64,000 nt of DNA from Pseudoflavonifractor sp. AF19-9AC (lineage in GTDB: Bacteria > Bacillota > Clostridia > Oscillospirales > Oscillospiraceae), in the NCBI RefSeq assembly GCF_003478995.1, contig NZ_QUGI01000001.1, positions 294,207 through 358,206 on the forward strand, in the 5' to 3' direction. The position numbers and the translations under genes are program-made. Shown here in pieces: positions 19,576-28,417 of the stretch. The number at the start of each line of letters is the position of its first letter. The first letter of the stretch is position 1. The notes under the pieces are model-generated. The model ran no database searches. It had not been told where the DNA came from and saw only the letters and a list, made by a program, of their open reading frames with translations.

Positions 19576-19628
19576 ACGCAAACAAACCGATTGCCGTGCC
19601 CCTTGGGCAGGAAAATCTTCTTGTCATT

Positions 19629-19657
19629 AACATACTCCATCTCCGGTGGATTTGCAA
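19629..19657 (-). promoter_or_regulatory. Promoter of glnN
   Basis: On the minus strand TTGCAA and TATGTT are 17 bases apart. The resulting leader of about 130 nt contains the attenuator. Confidence 0.6.
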
Positions 19658-19763
19658 GAATCAATTCTGACGAAAGTGGTTGGAAGGTATTCCCCGGAAT
19701 GTGGGAAATGTCCACAAGGGCGGCAGATGAGGCGGAGAAGAAGGGACAGGCCGGAGAAAAATC

Positions 19764-19793
19764 TTGACAGGACTCCCGGGAAAATGCAATACT
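19764..19793 (+). promoter_or_regulatory. Promoter of glnA
   Basis: A perfect TTGACA is followed after 18 bases by AATACT. Downstream, TCCCTG (19806) can pair with CAGGGA (19827), the latter overlapping the AGGGAGGAAAGG ribosome site of glnA, so the site may be partly masked in the mRNA. Confidence 0.6.
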
Positions 19794-19851
19794 GAATTAT
19801 TCAAATCCCTGTGGGAACCGGTCGTTCAGGGAGGAAAGGAGCGCGATTTGC

Positions 19852-21183
19852 ATGGGCTACACCAAGGAGGAAATCATCCGCATTGTGGAGGAAGAGGAAA
19901 TCGAATTTATCCGCATGCAGTTTGTGGATATTTTCGGCCAGCTGAAAAACGTGGCCATCACCGCCTCCCAGATTGAAAAGGCGGTCAACAACCAGATCAT
20001 GTTTGACGGCTCCTCTATCGAGGGCTTTACCCGCATCAACGAGTCGGACCAGTGTCTCTACCCCGATTTGAACAGCTTTGCCATTTTCCCCTGGCGGCCC
20101 GCTCAGGGCAAGGTGGCCCGGCTGATCTGCGACGTGTATAACCCGGACGGCACCCCCTTTGTGGGCGATCCCCGGGGAGTGCTCCGCCGGGTGCTGAAAC
20201 GCTGTCAGGATATGGGCTTTGATACCTTCAACATCGGGCCGGAGCTGGAATTTTTCCTCTTTGAGACCGATGAGCAGGGGCGGGCCACCACCCGGACCCG
20301 GGACGAGGCGGGCTACTTTGACCTGGGCCCTCTGGACCACGGGGAATCCACCCGGCGGGAAGTGTGTATGAATCTGGAGGCCATGGGCTTTGAGATCGAG
20401 GCCAGCCACCACGAGTGCGCCAACGGCCAGCACGAGATTGACTTCCGCTATGTGGACGCCATGGACGGGGCGGACAAGATCATGACCCTGAAGCTGGCGG
20501 TAAAAACGCTGGCCCAGAAAAACGGACTCCACGCCACCTTCATGCCCAAGCCCATTTTCGGTGTGGCCGGTTCCGGCATGCACCTCAACATGTCCCTGTT
20601 CAAGAATGGAAAGAACGTATTTTATGACGAGGGGAGCCCGCGCCAGCTGTCCAAGACGGCCTATGCCTTCATTGCCGGCCTTCTGGAGCATGCCCGGGGC
20701 TTTACCGCTCTGACAAACCCCCTGGTCAACTCCTATAAGCGGCTCAGCGCCGGGTATGAGGCCCCCCGCTACCGCTCCTGGTCGGCGTCCAACCGGTCCA
20801 CCCTCATTCGGATTCCCGCCGTGCGAGGGCAGTCCACCCGGGTGGAACTGCGCAGCCCCGATCCCTCCTGCAACCCCTATCTGGCGGTGGCGGCCTGTCT
20901 GGCCGCCGGTCTGGACGGCATCGCCCGGGGCCTGACTCCGCCGCCGGAGGTGACGGACAACGTCTACGACATGGACGAGAGCGACCGGATAGCCAAGAAC
21001 ATTGACGCCCTGCCGGAGACCCTGGAGGAGGCCCTCCGGGAGCTGGAGCAGGATGAGCTGATGATGGATGTGCTGGGTGAGCACGTGGCCCAGCACTACC
21101 TCCGTGGAAAAATGAAGGAGTGGAAGGAGTATCAGACCAGGGTGTCCAGCTGGGAAGTGGAAAAGTACCTGGTGACCTATTGA
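19852..21183 (+). CDS. glnA: Glutamine synthetase type I
   Basis: Dodecameric cytoplasmic enzyme assimilating ammonia into glutamine. The 443-residue protein is of the GSI-alpha length found in Firmicutes. Visible motifs are MFDGSSIEGF, EFFLFETDEQGR, SHHECANGQHEIDF, GSGMHLNMSLFKNGKN, and RSWSASNRSTLIRIP. GGAGGAAAGGAG precedes the ATG. The next gene encodes an ANTAR protein 35 bases later, probably cotranscribed. The cell therefore has two glutamine synthetases of different class side by side, in divergent orientation. Confidence 0.95.
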   Translation: MGYTKEEIIRIVEEEEIEFIRMQFVDIFGQLKNVAITASQIEKAVNNQIMFDGSSIEGFTRINESDQCLYPDLNSFAIFPWRPAQGKVARLICDVYNPDGTPFVGDPRGVLRRVLKRCQDMGFDTFNIGPELEFFLFETDEQGRATTRTRDEAGYFDLGPLDHGESTRREVCMNLEAMGFEIEASHHECANGQHEIDFRYVDAMDGADKIMTLKLAVKTLAQKNGLHATFMPKPIFGVAGSGMHLNMSLFKNGKNVFYDEGSPRQLSKTAYAFIAGLLEHARGFTALTNPLVNSYKRLSAGYEAPRYRSWSASNRSTLIRIPAVRGQSTRVELRSPDPSCNPYLAVAACLAAGLDGIARGLTPPPEVTDNVYDMDESDRIAKNIDALPETLEEALRELEQDELMMDVLGEHVAQHYLRGKMKEWKEYQTRVSSWEVEKYLVTY

Positions 21184-21218
21184 GCGGCAAAGAGAACGAG
21201 GGAAGGGAGTGAGGAACT

Positions 21219-21761
21219 GTGGAAACTGTCATTGTGGCCTTTGAAAATACGGCCATGTGCCGGAGCTTCAGCGACCTGCTGGAGAGCACCGGGACAGCCC
21301 GCTGCCTGACCTGTCGTTCGGGGGATGAGGTGCGCCGCCTGCTGGCCAGCCAGACCACCTACTGTGTGGTCTGTTCTCCCCATCTGGCGGACGGCCCGGC
21401 GGAGTGGCTCAGTGAGGATCTGCCTTCCTTTTGCTCCCTGCTGCTGGTGGGAGCTCAGCATGTGCTGGACCACTGCGGCAGCGACCAGGTGTACAAACTG
21501 GCAACCCCCATCCGCCGGGAGGAGGCGGTGTCCACAGTCCGCCTCCTGCTTCAGTTCGGTCACCGCACAGAGGGACTGCTCCGCTCTCACCGCAGCAGCT
21601 CGGATCAGGAGACGATCGAGCGTGCCAAGCGCCTTTTGATGGAGCGGAAGGGCCTCAGTGAGGAGGAGGCCCACCGCCTGCTGCAAAAGCGAAGCATGGA
21701 TACCGGCGCCCGTCTGGTTCAGACGGCCCGCCGGATGATTCGGGAATATGAGCGCCTCTGA
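21219..21761 (+). CDS. ANTAR-domain response-regulator-like antitermination protein
   Basis: Likely RNA-binding antiterminator controlling glutamine synthetase genes. The 180-residue protein has an N-terminal receiver-like region (about 1-120) and a C-terminal ANTAR three-helix domain (about 125-180; ERAKRLLMERKGLSEEEAHR). The receiver lacks an obvious acidic cluster and phospho-acceptor aspartate, so signal input may not be phosphorylation. The start is a GTG at 21219 behind GGGAGTGAGG. It follows glnA closely, and the divergent glnN has a leader terminator. ANTAR proteins are known to act on leader terminators of nitrogen genes. The exact RNA target here is inferred. Confidence 0.88.
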   Translation: METVIVAFENTAMCRSFSDLLESTGTARCLTCRSGDEVRRLLASQTTYCVVCSPHLADGPAEWLSEDLPSFCSLLLVGAQHVLDHCGSDQVYKLATPIRREEAVSTVRLLLQFGHRTEGLLRSHRSSSDQETIERAKRLLMERKGLSEEEAHRLLQKRSMDTGARLVQTARRMIREYERL

Positions 21762-21814
21762 ACAGGCATGGGACAGCACCGGTCCTGCATAGTCTTACAT
21801 GGGCGAAGAGAGCG

Positions 21815-21858
21815 GCGGACCGCCGCGGGCTTGATGGCCTGCGGCGGTCCGCTTTGTC
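21815..21858 (+). terminator. Terminator after the glnA-ANTAR unit
   Basis: A 16-bp GC-rich stem (arms GCGGACCGCCGCGGGC and complement with one G-U, loop TTGATG) is followed by TTTGTCT. Confidence 0.75.
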
Positions 21859-21908
21859 TGCAGCTGGGGAAGAACGCCGCCTCTGCGCCCGGAAAGGGGC
21901 GAGGGTCT

Positions 21909-22700
21909 ATGCGTTTTACCAAGATGGAGGGCCTGGGCAACGACTACATCTATCTCAACTGTCTGGAGAAAAGTCCGCCCAATTTGCCTGAACTGGCAGT
22001 GCGCCTGTCCGACCGCCACTTTGGCGTGGGAGGGGACGGAATCATCTGCATCAAGCCGGGTCGGACGGGGGATTTTACCATGGAGATGTACAACGCCGAC
22101 GGCTCCCGGGGCGCCATGTGCGGCAACGGAATCCGGTGTGTGGGCAAGTATGTCTATGACAAAGGACTCACGCGCAAGCGGTGCCTGACCATCGACACCG
22201 ACGCCGGACCCCGCCGGCTGGAGCTGACCGTCTCGGCAGGCAAAGCCACGTGGATTCGGGTGGACATGGGAGAGGCAAAGGTGGGGGAAGAGCGGGAACT
22301 GGAGGCCGGAGGCATGTGTTTCCGGGCCGTTCCGGTGGACGTGGGAAATCCCCACGCAGTAATCTTCAGCCCTTCGGTGGAGACGGTGGAGCTGGAGCGG
22401 CTGGGTCCGCTGCTGGAGCAGCATCCCGGGCTGCCGGAGCGCAGTAATGTGGAATTTACAGCCGTGGAGGATGCCAGGACCCTGTCGGTGCGGGTGTGGG
22501 AGCGGGGCAGCGGAGTCACTCTGGCCTGCGGGACAGGTGCCTGCGCGGCCTTTGCGGCGGCGTGGAGGCGGGGACTGTGCGAAAGCCGGGTTCGGGTTCA
22601 GCTGCCGGGCGGGGCGCTGACCCTGGAGCGGGAGGAGAGGACCCTCTACCTGGGTGGCCCGGCCCGTACCGTCTTTGAGGGGGAGCTGGAGCCTGAGTGA
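21909..22700 (+). CDS. dapF: Diaminopimelate epimerase
   Basis: Converts LL- to meso-diaminopimelate for lysine and peptidoglycan synthesis. The 263-residue protein has MEGLGNDYIYLNC at the N-terminus and the two catalytic cysteine motifs AMCGNGIRCVG (near residue 72) and TLACGTGACAA (near residue 205). The start at 21909 has only a weak site (GGGGCGAGGG) and is chosen because MRFTKMEGLGNDY is the family start; the frame is open upstream through the preceding terminator. Confidence 0.94.
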   Translation: MRFTKMEGLGNDYIYLNCLEKSPPNLPELAVRLSDRHFGVGGDGIICIKPGRTGDFTMEMYNADGSRGAMCGNGIRCVGKYVYDKGLTRKRCLTIDTDAGPRRLELTVSAGKATWIRVDMGEAKVGEERELEAGGMCFRAVPVDVGNPHAVIFSPSVETVELERLGPLLEQHPGLPERSNVEFTAVEDARTLSVRVWERGSGVTLACGTGACAAFAAAWRRGLCESRVRVQLPGGALTLEREERTLYLGGPARTVFEGELEPE

Positions 22701-22702
22701 AA

Positions 22703-22737
22703 AAACTGGCAGCACCGTTTTTCGGCGCTGCCAGTTT
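22703..22737. terminator. Bidirectional terminator dapF / GH25
   Basis: An 11-bp stem (AAACTGGCAGC with complement) with A- and T-rich flanks between converging genes. Confidence 0.8.
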
Positions 22738-22754
22738 CTCTGCGAGAGGCAGAG

Positions 22755-24143
22755 TTACCAATCCCGCAGACAGATGTTTAAATCCACCCGGACGTCAATT
22801 CCGTCCACCATGCCGCTGCTGCTGTACTGCCACATGTCATAGTGGTACTGGAAGCTGGTGGGGCACCAGTCAATGGTGTAATGGGCCAGCCAGAAAGGAA
22901 AGTCGGAGAGCTGGTCCAGCTGTAGGTCCTTGCCCACCTTGGAGGGGCTGCCGTAGGTCATGGGGGTGTAGCCGGCATCGGCTATGATGCCGCAGAATTC
23001 CCGGGCACAGGCGGTGATCATGTCCCCTGTGGTGTCCTTGGTGCGGGAATTGGATTGACTGACCCGTTCCCAGTCAAAGACCACAGGGTAGGTGATATCG
23101 TAGTCCTCGATCCACTCCAGGGTCTGGAGGGCCTCCTCCCGGGCCTCCTCCACGCTGGTAGCCTGGGAGAAGAAATAGATCCCCACATCCAGCCCCACAC
23201 GGAGGGCCTCATTGATGTTGTATGTAAAGTAGTCATCCTGGTAGATCAACCCCTGGGTGTAGCCCCGATAACCGGCCCGGATCATGACAAAATCCACCCC
23301 GGATGCCGCAACTTTTTCCCAGTCAATAAGCTTCTGATGGGCAGAGACGTCAATGCCCACATAGCTGGGCGTGCCGCCCTGATAGGTCAAAAATCCGTTT
23401 TCCACCACAAAGGCGCTGCTGTCGTAGGAATTGGGCAGAAGGGGAGGGAGCGTCTCCTCCGGGACCTCTGGCGTCGGGTCCGGTTCCGGGTCGGGATCCG
23501 GCTGCTCCTGGGGGTTTTGCTGGTCATAGTTAGTTAAAATGACAGCTGCCTGAGCGCGGGTAGCCAGTCCGATGGGCTCAAACCGATTGCCTGATGTTCC
23601 GCTGACCAGACCCTCGGCGCTTGCCCAGCTGACGGCGGTGTCTGCCCACAGGGAGATGGCGTCCTCATCGGCGAAGGCGGAATCTATTTGCGCGGAGGGA
23701 CTGCCGGAGTAGCGCCACAGCATGGTGACCAGCTGCTCCCGGGTGATGGGGTCGTCGGGGCCAAAGGTCTCCTCGCTGTAGCCGCTGGCGATCCCTTCTG
23801 ACCGGGCCCAGTAGATTCCGGGCGCGTACCAGGCATCCAGCGGGACGTCAGAAAACAGTGTCCCCACGCCGGACTCATCCTGCAGGGGAGATCCCGCCAC
23901 CCGGTAAAGAACCGTAAGCAGCATGCCCCGGGTCATGGGGAGGTTGGGGGAGAAGGTGCCTGCGCCTGTTCCGGACATCAGACCCTGGGCCTGTACGTAG
24001 TAGACAAAGGAGGCGTACCAGGCGTCCTGGGGGACATCCTGGAAGGATACGTCGGTCTCCACGGCACGAACGGGAGTGAAAAAGAGCGCTGCGGCGCAGA
24101 GAAATGGGAGAATGGGACGAAGAAAACGGGATTTTTTGATCAT
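22755..24143 (-). CDS. SLH-domain GH25 lysozyme (N-acetylmuramidase)
   Basis: Secreted wall hydrolase that cuts the MurNAc-GlcNAc bond. A signal peptide (residues 1-27, ending VRA) is followed by three SLH repeats (about 30-220; WYASFVYYVQAQGLMSGTG is a typical one) that attach it to secondary wall polymer. A proline/glutamate linker comes next, and a C-terminal GH25 domain (about 260-462) has YVGIDVSAHQ and the catalytic PVVFDWERV. The SLH-first order is mirrored by two giant SLH proteins in the adjacent island, where SLH is C-terminal. Role in growth or autolysis is inferred. Confidence 0.92.
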   Translation of the reverse strand: MIKKSRFLRPILPFLCAAALFFTPVRAVETDVSFQDVPQDAWYASFVYYVQAQGLMSGTGAGTFSPNLPMTRGMLLTVLYRVAGSPLQDESGVGTLFSDVPLDAWYAPGIYWARSEGIASGYSEETFGPDDPITREQLVTMLWRYSGSPSAQIDSAFADEDAISLWADTAVSWASAEGLVSGTSGNRFEPIGLATRAQAAVILTNYDQQNPQEQPDPDPEPDPTPEVPEETLPPLLPNSYDSSAFVVENGFLTYQGGTPSYVGIDVSAHQKLIDWEKVAASGVDFVMIRAGYRGYTQGLIYQDDYFTYNINEALRVGLDVGIYFFSQATSVEEAREEALQTLEWIEDYDITYPVVFDWERVSQSNSRTKDTTGDMITACAREFCGIIADAGYTPMTYGSPSKVGKDLQLDQLSDFPFWLAHYTIDWCPTSFQYHYDMWQYSSSGMVDGIDVRVDLNICLRDW

Positions 24144-24261
24144 GGAAGTTCCTTTCTTTTGATTTGGAGGCCTGTGGGGACACTGACGTCGACGGGGGAG
24201 ACGGCACGGGAATCATTGAGCAGCAGTACGACGGTATAGACCAATAAGGTAAAACAATAAA

Positions 24262-24294
24262 AAGCTGCCGTGAACGCTTCACGTTCACGGCAGC
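24262..24294 (-). terminator. Terminator of the split tRNA-Ser
   Basis: On the minus strand, immediately after the tRNA 3' end, a 13-bp stem (GCTGCCGTGAACG with complement, loop TGAAG) is followed by TTTTTATTG. It would originally have ended the tRNA transcript. Confidence 0.85.
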
Positions 24295-24295
24295 A

Positions 24296-24352
24296 TGGCG
24301 CAGCGGGAGGGATTCGAACCCTCGTGGGATTGCTCCCAAACTGATTTCGAGT
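24296..24352 (-). tRNA. tRNA-Ser(CGA), 3' part only (split gene)
   Basis: On the minus strand this reads from anticodon loop ACTCGAAATC through the anticodon 3' stem TCAGT, the long variable arm (TGGGAGCAATCCCA), T-arm GAGGG-TTCGAAT-CCCTC and the acceptor end CCGCTGC-G-CCA. There is no 5' half next to it; instead island DNA follows. The matching 5' half is at 45698-45739, whose anticodon stem GCTGA pairs with TCAGT (one G-U). The rejoined acceptor stem has a single G-G mismatch at position 2-71. Confidence 0.85.
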
Positions 24353-24479
24353 AATGTGCCCCGTACAAACTCCCGTATAAGTCCGTGTAACGCCGTGTAT
24401 TTTCTCTACCAAACACCATGTTTTTTAAAACACTCCGTAAAGTGTTTCATATTGCTTTACATCATCTTTTTTCATCACA

Positions 24480-24506
24480 GGGCAACATTCCGGCAACAGG
24501 GCAACA
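24480..24506 (+). repeat. Left-end arm-type repeats (GGGCAACA x3)
   Basis: Three copies at 24480-24487, 24491-24498 (first base C) and 24499-24506, all in the same orientation. The same octamer recurs four times at the right end. Confidence 0.7.
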
Positions 24507-24642
24507 AATTTTCCCTCTGCAACTGCAACACCGTAAACATTACTATTATACCATATAACTGTACAGTCTGAAAGGATTTGGGTGGATTTGGCCCAGATGC
24601 TTTTTTCTTTTCTCACTTTAACAAACGAGAGGACTGTATGAC

Positions 24643-25660
24643 ATGTCGCTGAACAATAAGACTGCCGAAAATAGTATCTTCCGCAAACGTCAGAGCATCA
24701 CTATGGCCGGCAATGCTGCCATCCATGATCCCAAACTCTCTCTGAAAGCCAAGAGACTCTACACGCTGATTATGTCCTCTTGCCCTGACTCTAACCAAGG
24801 CTTTTCCGATGGCGCATTGCCTGGAGAAAGAACGCGTCTTCAACAGCGCCAGGGACAAACTGAAAAACCGCGGCTACCTGAAAGTGCACTTCACCCCGTC
24901 CGGCGAGAATAACCGCTGGTGCGTGGAGTATGAGCTCCTGGATGTGGCCGACCCTGCCGATGGGGTACACACCTACTATTACAATCTGGCCGGGGAAGTT
25001 ACCGCAACCAACCTCACCCGAAAGGCCCAGCGGGACAACGCTGAACCCGCCCCGGAACAGCAGGCAGATTCCCGTACCCCACAAAATGTAGGGGACGCGC
25101 CCCGTACCCTACATTTCCGTACCAACGGTAACCGTACATACGGTGAACGTACCAACGGTAATGGGGGGAACAATATAATACTTCCTTGTAAGACTAAAAA
25201 TAATACTCAGGATAATCACTCATTCATTCAGCAGGAGAGTGAAGGAATGAGTGAAGAAGAGATCCAGGATAAGGTTATGGAGGAGCTGACGATCCAGCAG
25301 GCCATTCCCTACCAGTATGCCAGTGATCCCAAGATGATGGAGTGCGCCATCCACTACCTCACCGAATGGGAGTTCCGCTGCAAGCATCCCTTCCTCACCA
25401 CCAGAGGCTTTGTGGATGACCGCCGAATGAATGCCTTCAAGTTCTGCATTGAGTGTCTGATTGAAATGGCCTGTGCCCGCCAGCAGGCCAACGATCGGGG
25501 CGCTCTGATCTCCTATGCCAATGTGATCGACGCCATCAACCGCAACTCCGACCGCTGCACCGAGGGCGGTCTGTCCGAGTTTCTTGAACAGACCATGGAC
25601 GACTTTCTGCACGCTTGCGAGCACACCGAAATCACCGACATCCGCAAATATACCAAGTCT
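24643..25660 (+). pseudogene. Frameshifted replication-initiator-like protein (HTH/RepA type)
   Basis: The first part (from the ATG at 24643) contains LSLKAKRLYTLIMSSCPD, the start of the winged-helix domain of RepA-like proteins of clostridial integrative elements. The reading frame then shifts by one near 24790-24830 and continues with ERVFNSARDKLKNRGYL and a C-terminal domain rich in helices (about 25250-25650) resembling DUF6017. The end is fused at about 25660 to a phosphatase fragment, so the gene lost its natural stop. It is therefore frameshifted and 3'-truncated. In related elements this gene lies at the left end, as here. Identity is inferred from fold-level recognition. Confidence 0.65.
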
Positions 25661-26286
25661 TTGATCTGGAGCAGATCCGGTTTTCCGATACAGACCATTT
25701 ATACATTCTTGGTGATGTGATTGATCGGGGCACAGGCGGTGTGGACATACTGGAGCAAATAATGGAGGCTCCCAATATGACTATGCTCCTGGGTAACCAT
25801 GAACAGATGTGTCTCAGCACCCTGGGCCCCAATAATGAAGTCGGCGCCCGGAATCTGTGGCGGCAGAACGGAGGAATGACTACCTACCAGGAACTGCTCT
25901 ACCACAGCACCCCCAAAAAACGAGACCGTATCCTGCGTTTTCTCTCCGGCTTGCCGGACAGCTTGGATCTCACGGTGGGCAAGCAGAACTTTCATCTTGT
26001 CCACGGCTTTCCTGGATATGATCACGACACCCGCATCTGGGGTTGGGTGGAACCAGACAGCGTAAGCCCCTACGAGGACACTGCCTGTATCGTCGGCCAT
26101 ACGCCCACAGTCTTTCTCACTGGCAGGATGGAAGAGAATTCTTCCGTCTGGCACGGAAACGGGATCATCGACATCGACTGTGGCTGCGGCCACTTGAATG
26201 CCCCACACCGCCGCCTGGCCTGCCTGTGTCTGGATGACATGGCTGAGTTCTATGTAGGCGGAACAGGACTTGAGGATATCACTTGA
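25661..26286 (+). pseudogene. Truncated Ser/Thr-type metallophosphoesterase
   Basis: Calcineurin-like phosphatase of about 205 recognisable residues. LYILGDVIDRG and LLGNHEQM (second and third metal motifs) and IVGHTPTVF with a later histidine are intact, but the first motif (D-x-H-G at the protein N-terminus) is missing because the sequence joins the RepA-like remnant at about 25660. No start codon with a ribosome site is present at the junction. Loss of the first metal ligands makes activity unlikely. It can be read through in frame from an ATG at 25615, but that region belongs to the other gene in a different frame. Confidence 0.75.
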
Positions 26287-26467
26287 GTTCTAAATCGAAA
26301 TATTCCTGTCAACTAAGATTTTGGGAAATGTATGAGTATCCTGTTATTGTTTTGTGAGGACCAATCGTGTTGACTCGTTGTGGTTGAACAAGTATTTTTT
26401 CAGCGATACACTGACTATTGGTTAGCGATAGTATTGCTTTGCCAGTCTTTTAACAAGGAGGGTCCCC

Positions 26468-27014
26468 ACGGACAGGACGCTGACACTGTACCACGGTTCG
26501 TCTTCGATCATTGAACGTCCTGAATTTAGAAAGGGCAATCCGTTCAATGATTACGGCCCTGGCTTCCACTGCACGGAGACTTTAGAACTGGCAAAAGAGT
26601 GGGCCTGTTCCATGGCGCAGGACGGCTTTGCCAATCGATATTCCTTCCGAACTGACGGGCTGTCCATTTTGAATCTCACAGATGGCAATTACAATTACAA
26701 CATCCTGCACTGGATCTCTATCCTTCTCATGAACCGCAAATTAATCTCAGCTCCGATATTGCTACCCGGGGCAAGGAGTATCTTGTCAGCACCTTCCTGC
26801 CCCCCTATAAGGACTACAATGTCATCATAGGCTATCGTGCCGACGATTCCTACTTCGCCTCCGCGTTTCTGAACAGTACCATCTCCCTGGCACAGTTTGA
26901 GCAGGCCATGTCTTTGGAAAAGAGGGGAGAGCAAGTGGTCCTGAAATCGGAACAGGATTTTTCCCATCTGCACTTTGAAGAAAACATCCCGGCGGAGCGC
27001 ACCATCATCTTTAG
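26468..27014 (+). pseudogene. DUF3990-family gene, start lost and frameshifted
   Basis: The frame beginning TLTLYHGSSSIIERPEF, with NDYGPGFHCTETLELAKEWA and later YKDYNVIIGYRADDSYFA, matches DUF3990, a family seen with small partner genes on mobile elements and suspected to be ADP-ribosyltransferase-like toxins. A strong AAGGAGG at 26455-26461 is followed at the expected distance by ACG (26468) where ATG would be expected, and the frame shifts near 26740. The 3' end runs into an oppositely oriented integrase fragment. The toxin idea is only an association from the family. Confidence 0.65.
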
Positions 27015-27369
27015 AGTCGTCAAAGAAGCTGCGGTCATCTACGGCCTTTACGCCCCGACTGTGGGTGTTGTCGGCGGGCTTGTCGATGTACTCCAAAGGG
27101 ATATCAAACCACCTGTATACGCCAGCTAAGTAGGTGTGGATGGCGTTGGGGCTTTTTCCATGCGCAATCAGCCAATCCGCATAGCCCTACATATGAGGGC
27201 GACGTTCTTCCGGAGTTCTGCATCGATGTTCTACCTTGCACCACTCTCCAAATTTAACGGCGTGATTCTTGTACATCTTCGCTGACCCGTCCTCAATTTG
27301 TGTTGAGGGATCCTTTAGCTTGCAAAGGTTCTCATGCATATGTGAAATCAAGTATTTTAAACTGGCCAT
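27014..27369 (-). pseudogene. Tyrosine recombinase N-terminal remnant with in-frame stop
   Basis: On the minus strand an ATG at 27369 follows AAAGGAG and encodes an N-terminal SAM-like core-binding domain (HAVKFGEWCKVEHRC). A TAG at codon 61 interrupts it, and the same frame continues with YADWLIAHGKSPNAIHTYLA, a typical core-binding helix. The catalytic domain is absent, cut off by the DUF3990 remnant. It is a different recombinase fragment from the one at the right end of the element. Confidence 0.6.
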
Positions 27370-27532
27370 ATGGATTCTCCTTTTCCACAGACAAATTCCT
27401 GCTGTACTAGGTGACGGCAGACACCCCAGCCCAATAGTTCAGGTGGGCAGTTAAAAGTGGCACATATCTTTGCTACAGAGGGATATGGTGACCCCTATCA
27501 GAGTCGATACCCGCCACGGTATCGCCCCCCTC

Positions 27533-27569
27533 ACTGGTTATTTTCCAACAATGTTGCAAAATAACCAGT
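27533..27569. repeat. 12-bp inverted repeat
   Basis: Arms ACTGGTTATTTT and AAAATAACCAGT with a 13-base loop and no following U-run. It could be a protein-binding or origin-type site of the element; nothing else identifies it. Confidence 0.5.
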
Positions 27570-27935
27570 TCACCCCCCATGTAACGGGCAGGTTTGCGTG
27601 TAATAGAGCTGGCTCATACAGCAGATCACCACACAGGAGATGCCCCCACATCCAGGGACGGTTTCCCCACGCCCCATCCGAGGCGAGTACGGCTATGCCG
27701 GGGACACCCCTGGTCGCCGTGCCAGGGGTGGGAGCCAGTCTCCGGGGGCTCCAAGCGGGTCGCGTTATGCGGCTAGTTGCTGGGGTTCGGTACGGATTTG
27801 TTGTCCTCCGTGCCATGGGCCTTGGTAATTGCTTGTGTTGACGTCGACAAAGCGCTGTGGAAAAGAAGAACATATATGTAAAAAAGGACACCAGCGTATG
27901 GATCAAATACACTGATGCCCTGGATTTTGGATAAA

Positions 27936-27967
27936 CAAAAAGAGCATTTACCTCGTGGTAAATACTC
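27936..27967 (-). terminator. Terminator on the minus strand
   Basis: An 11-bp stem (GAGTATTTACC with a G-U complement, loop ACGA) followed by CTTTTTG on the minus strand. No protein gene lies upstream of it, so it may end a non-coding transcript. Confidence 0.65.
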
Positions 27968-28417
27968 TTGGTTCAGTCGATAAAATGACTTCTAGCATAT
28001 AAGGCCTCAGATAAAAACATAGCCTCTGAGGTGTTTTGTAAGAGGGACAAGTCCTGATAGGCAGGACAGGAGTGACGCGATGTGCTGGATGACCAGGCAC
28101 AACAAAGAGAGACTTTTACAAGACAAACTATACCATGTTTCCCATGCTGCGTCAATACATTTCTGCATAAAATTACTCAAAAAAGTTTTTCGATTTTATA
28201 TTTAAACGGAAAAATGCTGGTAAAATACGAATAATTGTTCCGATATCGGTACAATTGCCATCCCCTGGACATGTAAAGGGAGCACACAAATTTATTTCAG
28301 ATGTTCAAAGTTTTTGTGTCGGCACATCCCAATCCTACCTACAACTTTGGCGCTTCCTGCAGCTTACAGGATTTCTTTGCCTGTTCAACAGGCACTATAT
28401 TTGTCTATAGTGAGCAA

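Larger units (their letters stand above)
27370..28417. other. Gene-poor stretch of the island
   Basis: No convincing protein gene is seen in this kilobase. It contains a 12-bp inverted repeat (ACTGGTTATTTT, 27533-27569), a minus-strand terminator at 27936-27967 and, before it on the minus strand (about 28150 to 27970), several short stems that could belong to a small RNA. Otherwise it appears to be decayed sequence. Confidence 0.5.

Noticed and set aside
25220..25624. Minus-strand frame inside the RepA-like remnant
   Set aside because: Antisense shadow; the plus frame shows helix-rich protein sequence consistent with RepA-like proteins.
27470..27912. ORFs on both strands around 27.5-27.9 kb
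   Set aside because: Overlapping frames of similar length on both strands, proline/arginine-rich composition and no ribosome site suggest chance openings in GC-rich sequence.
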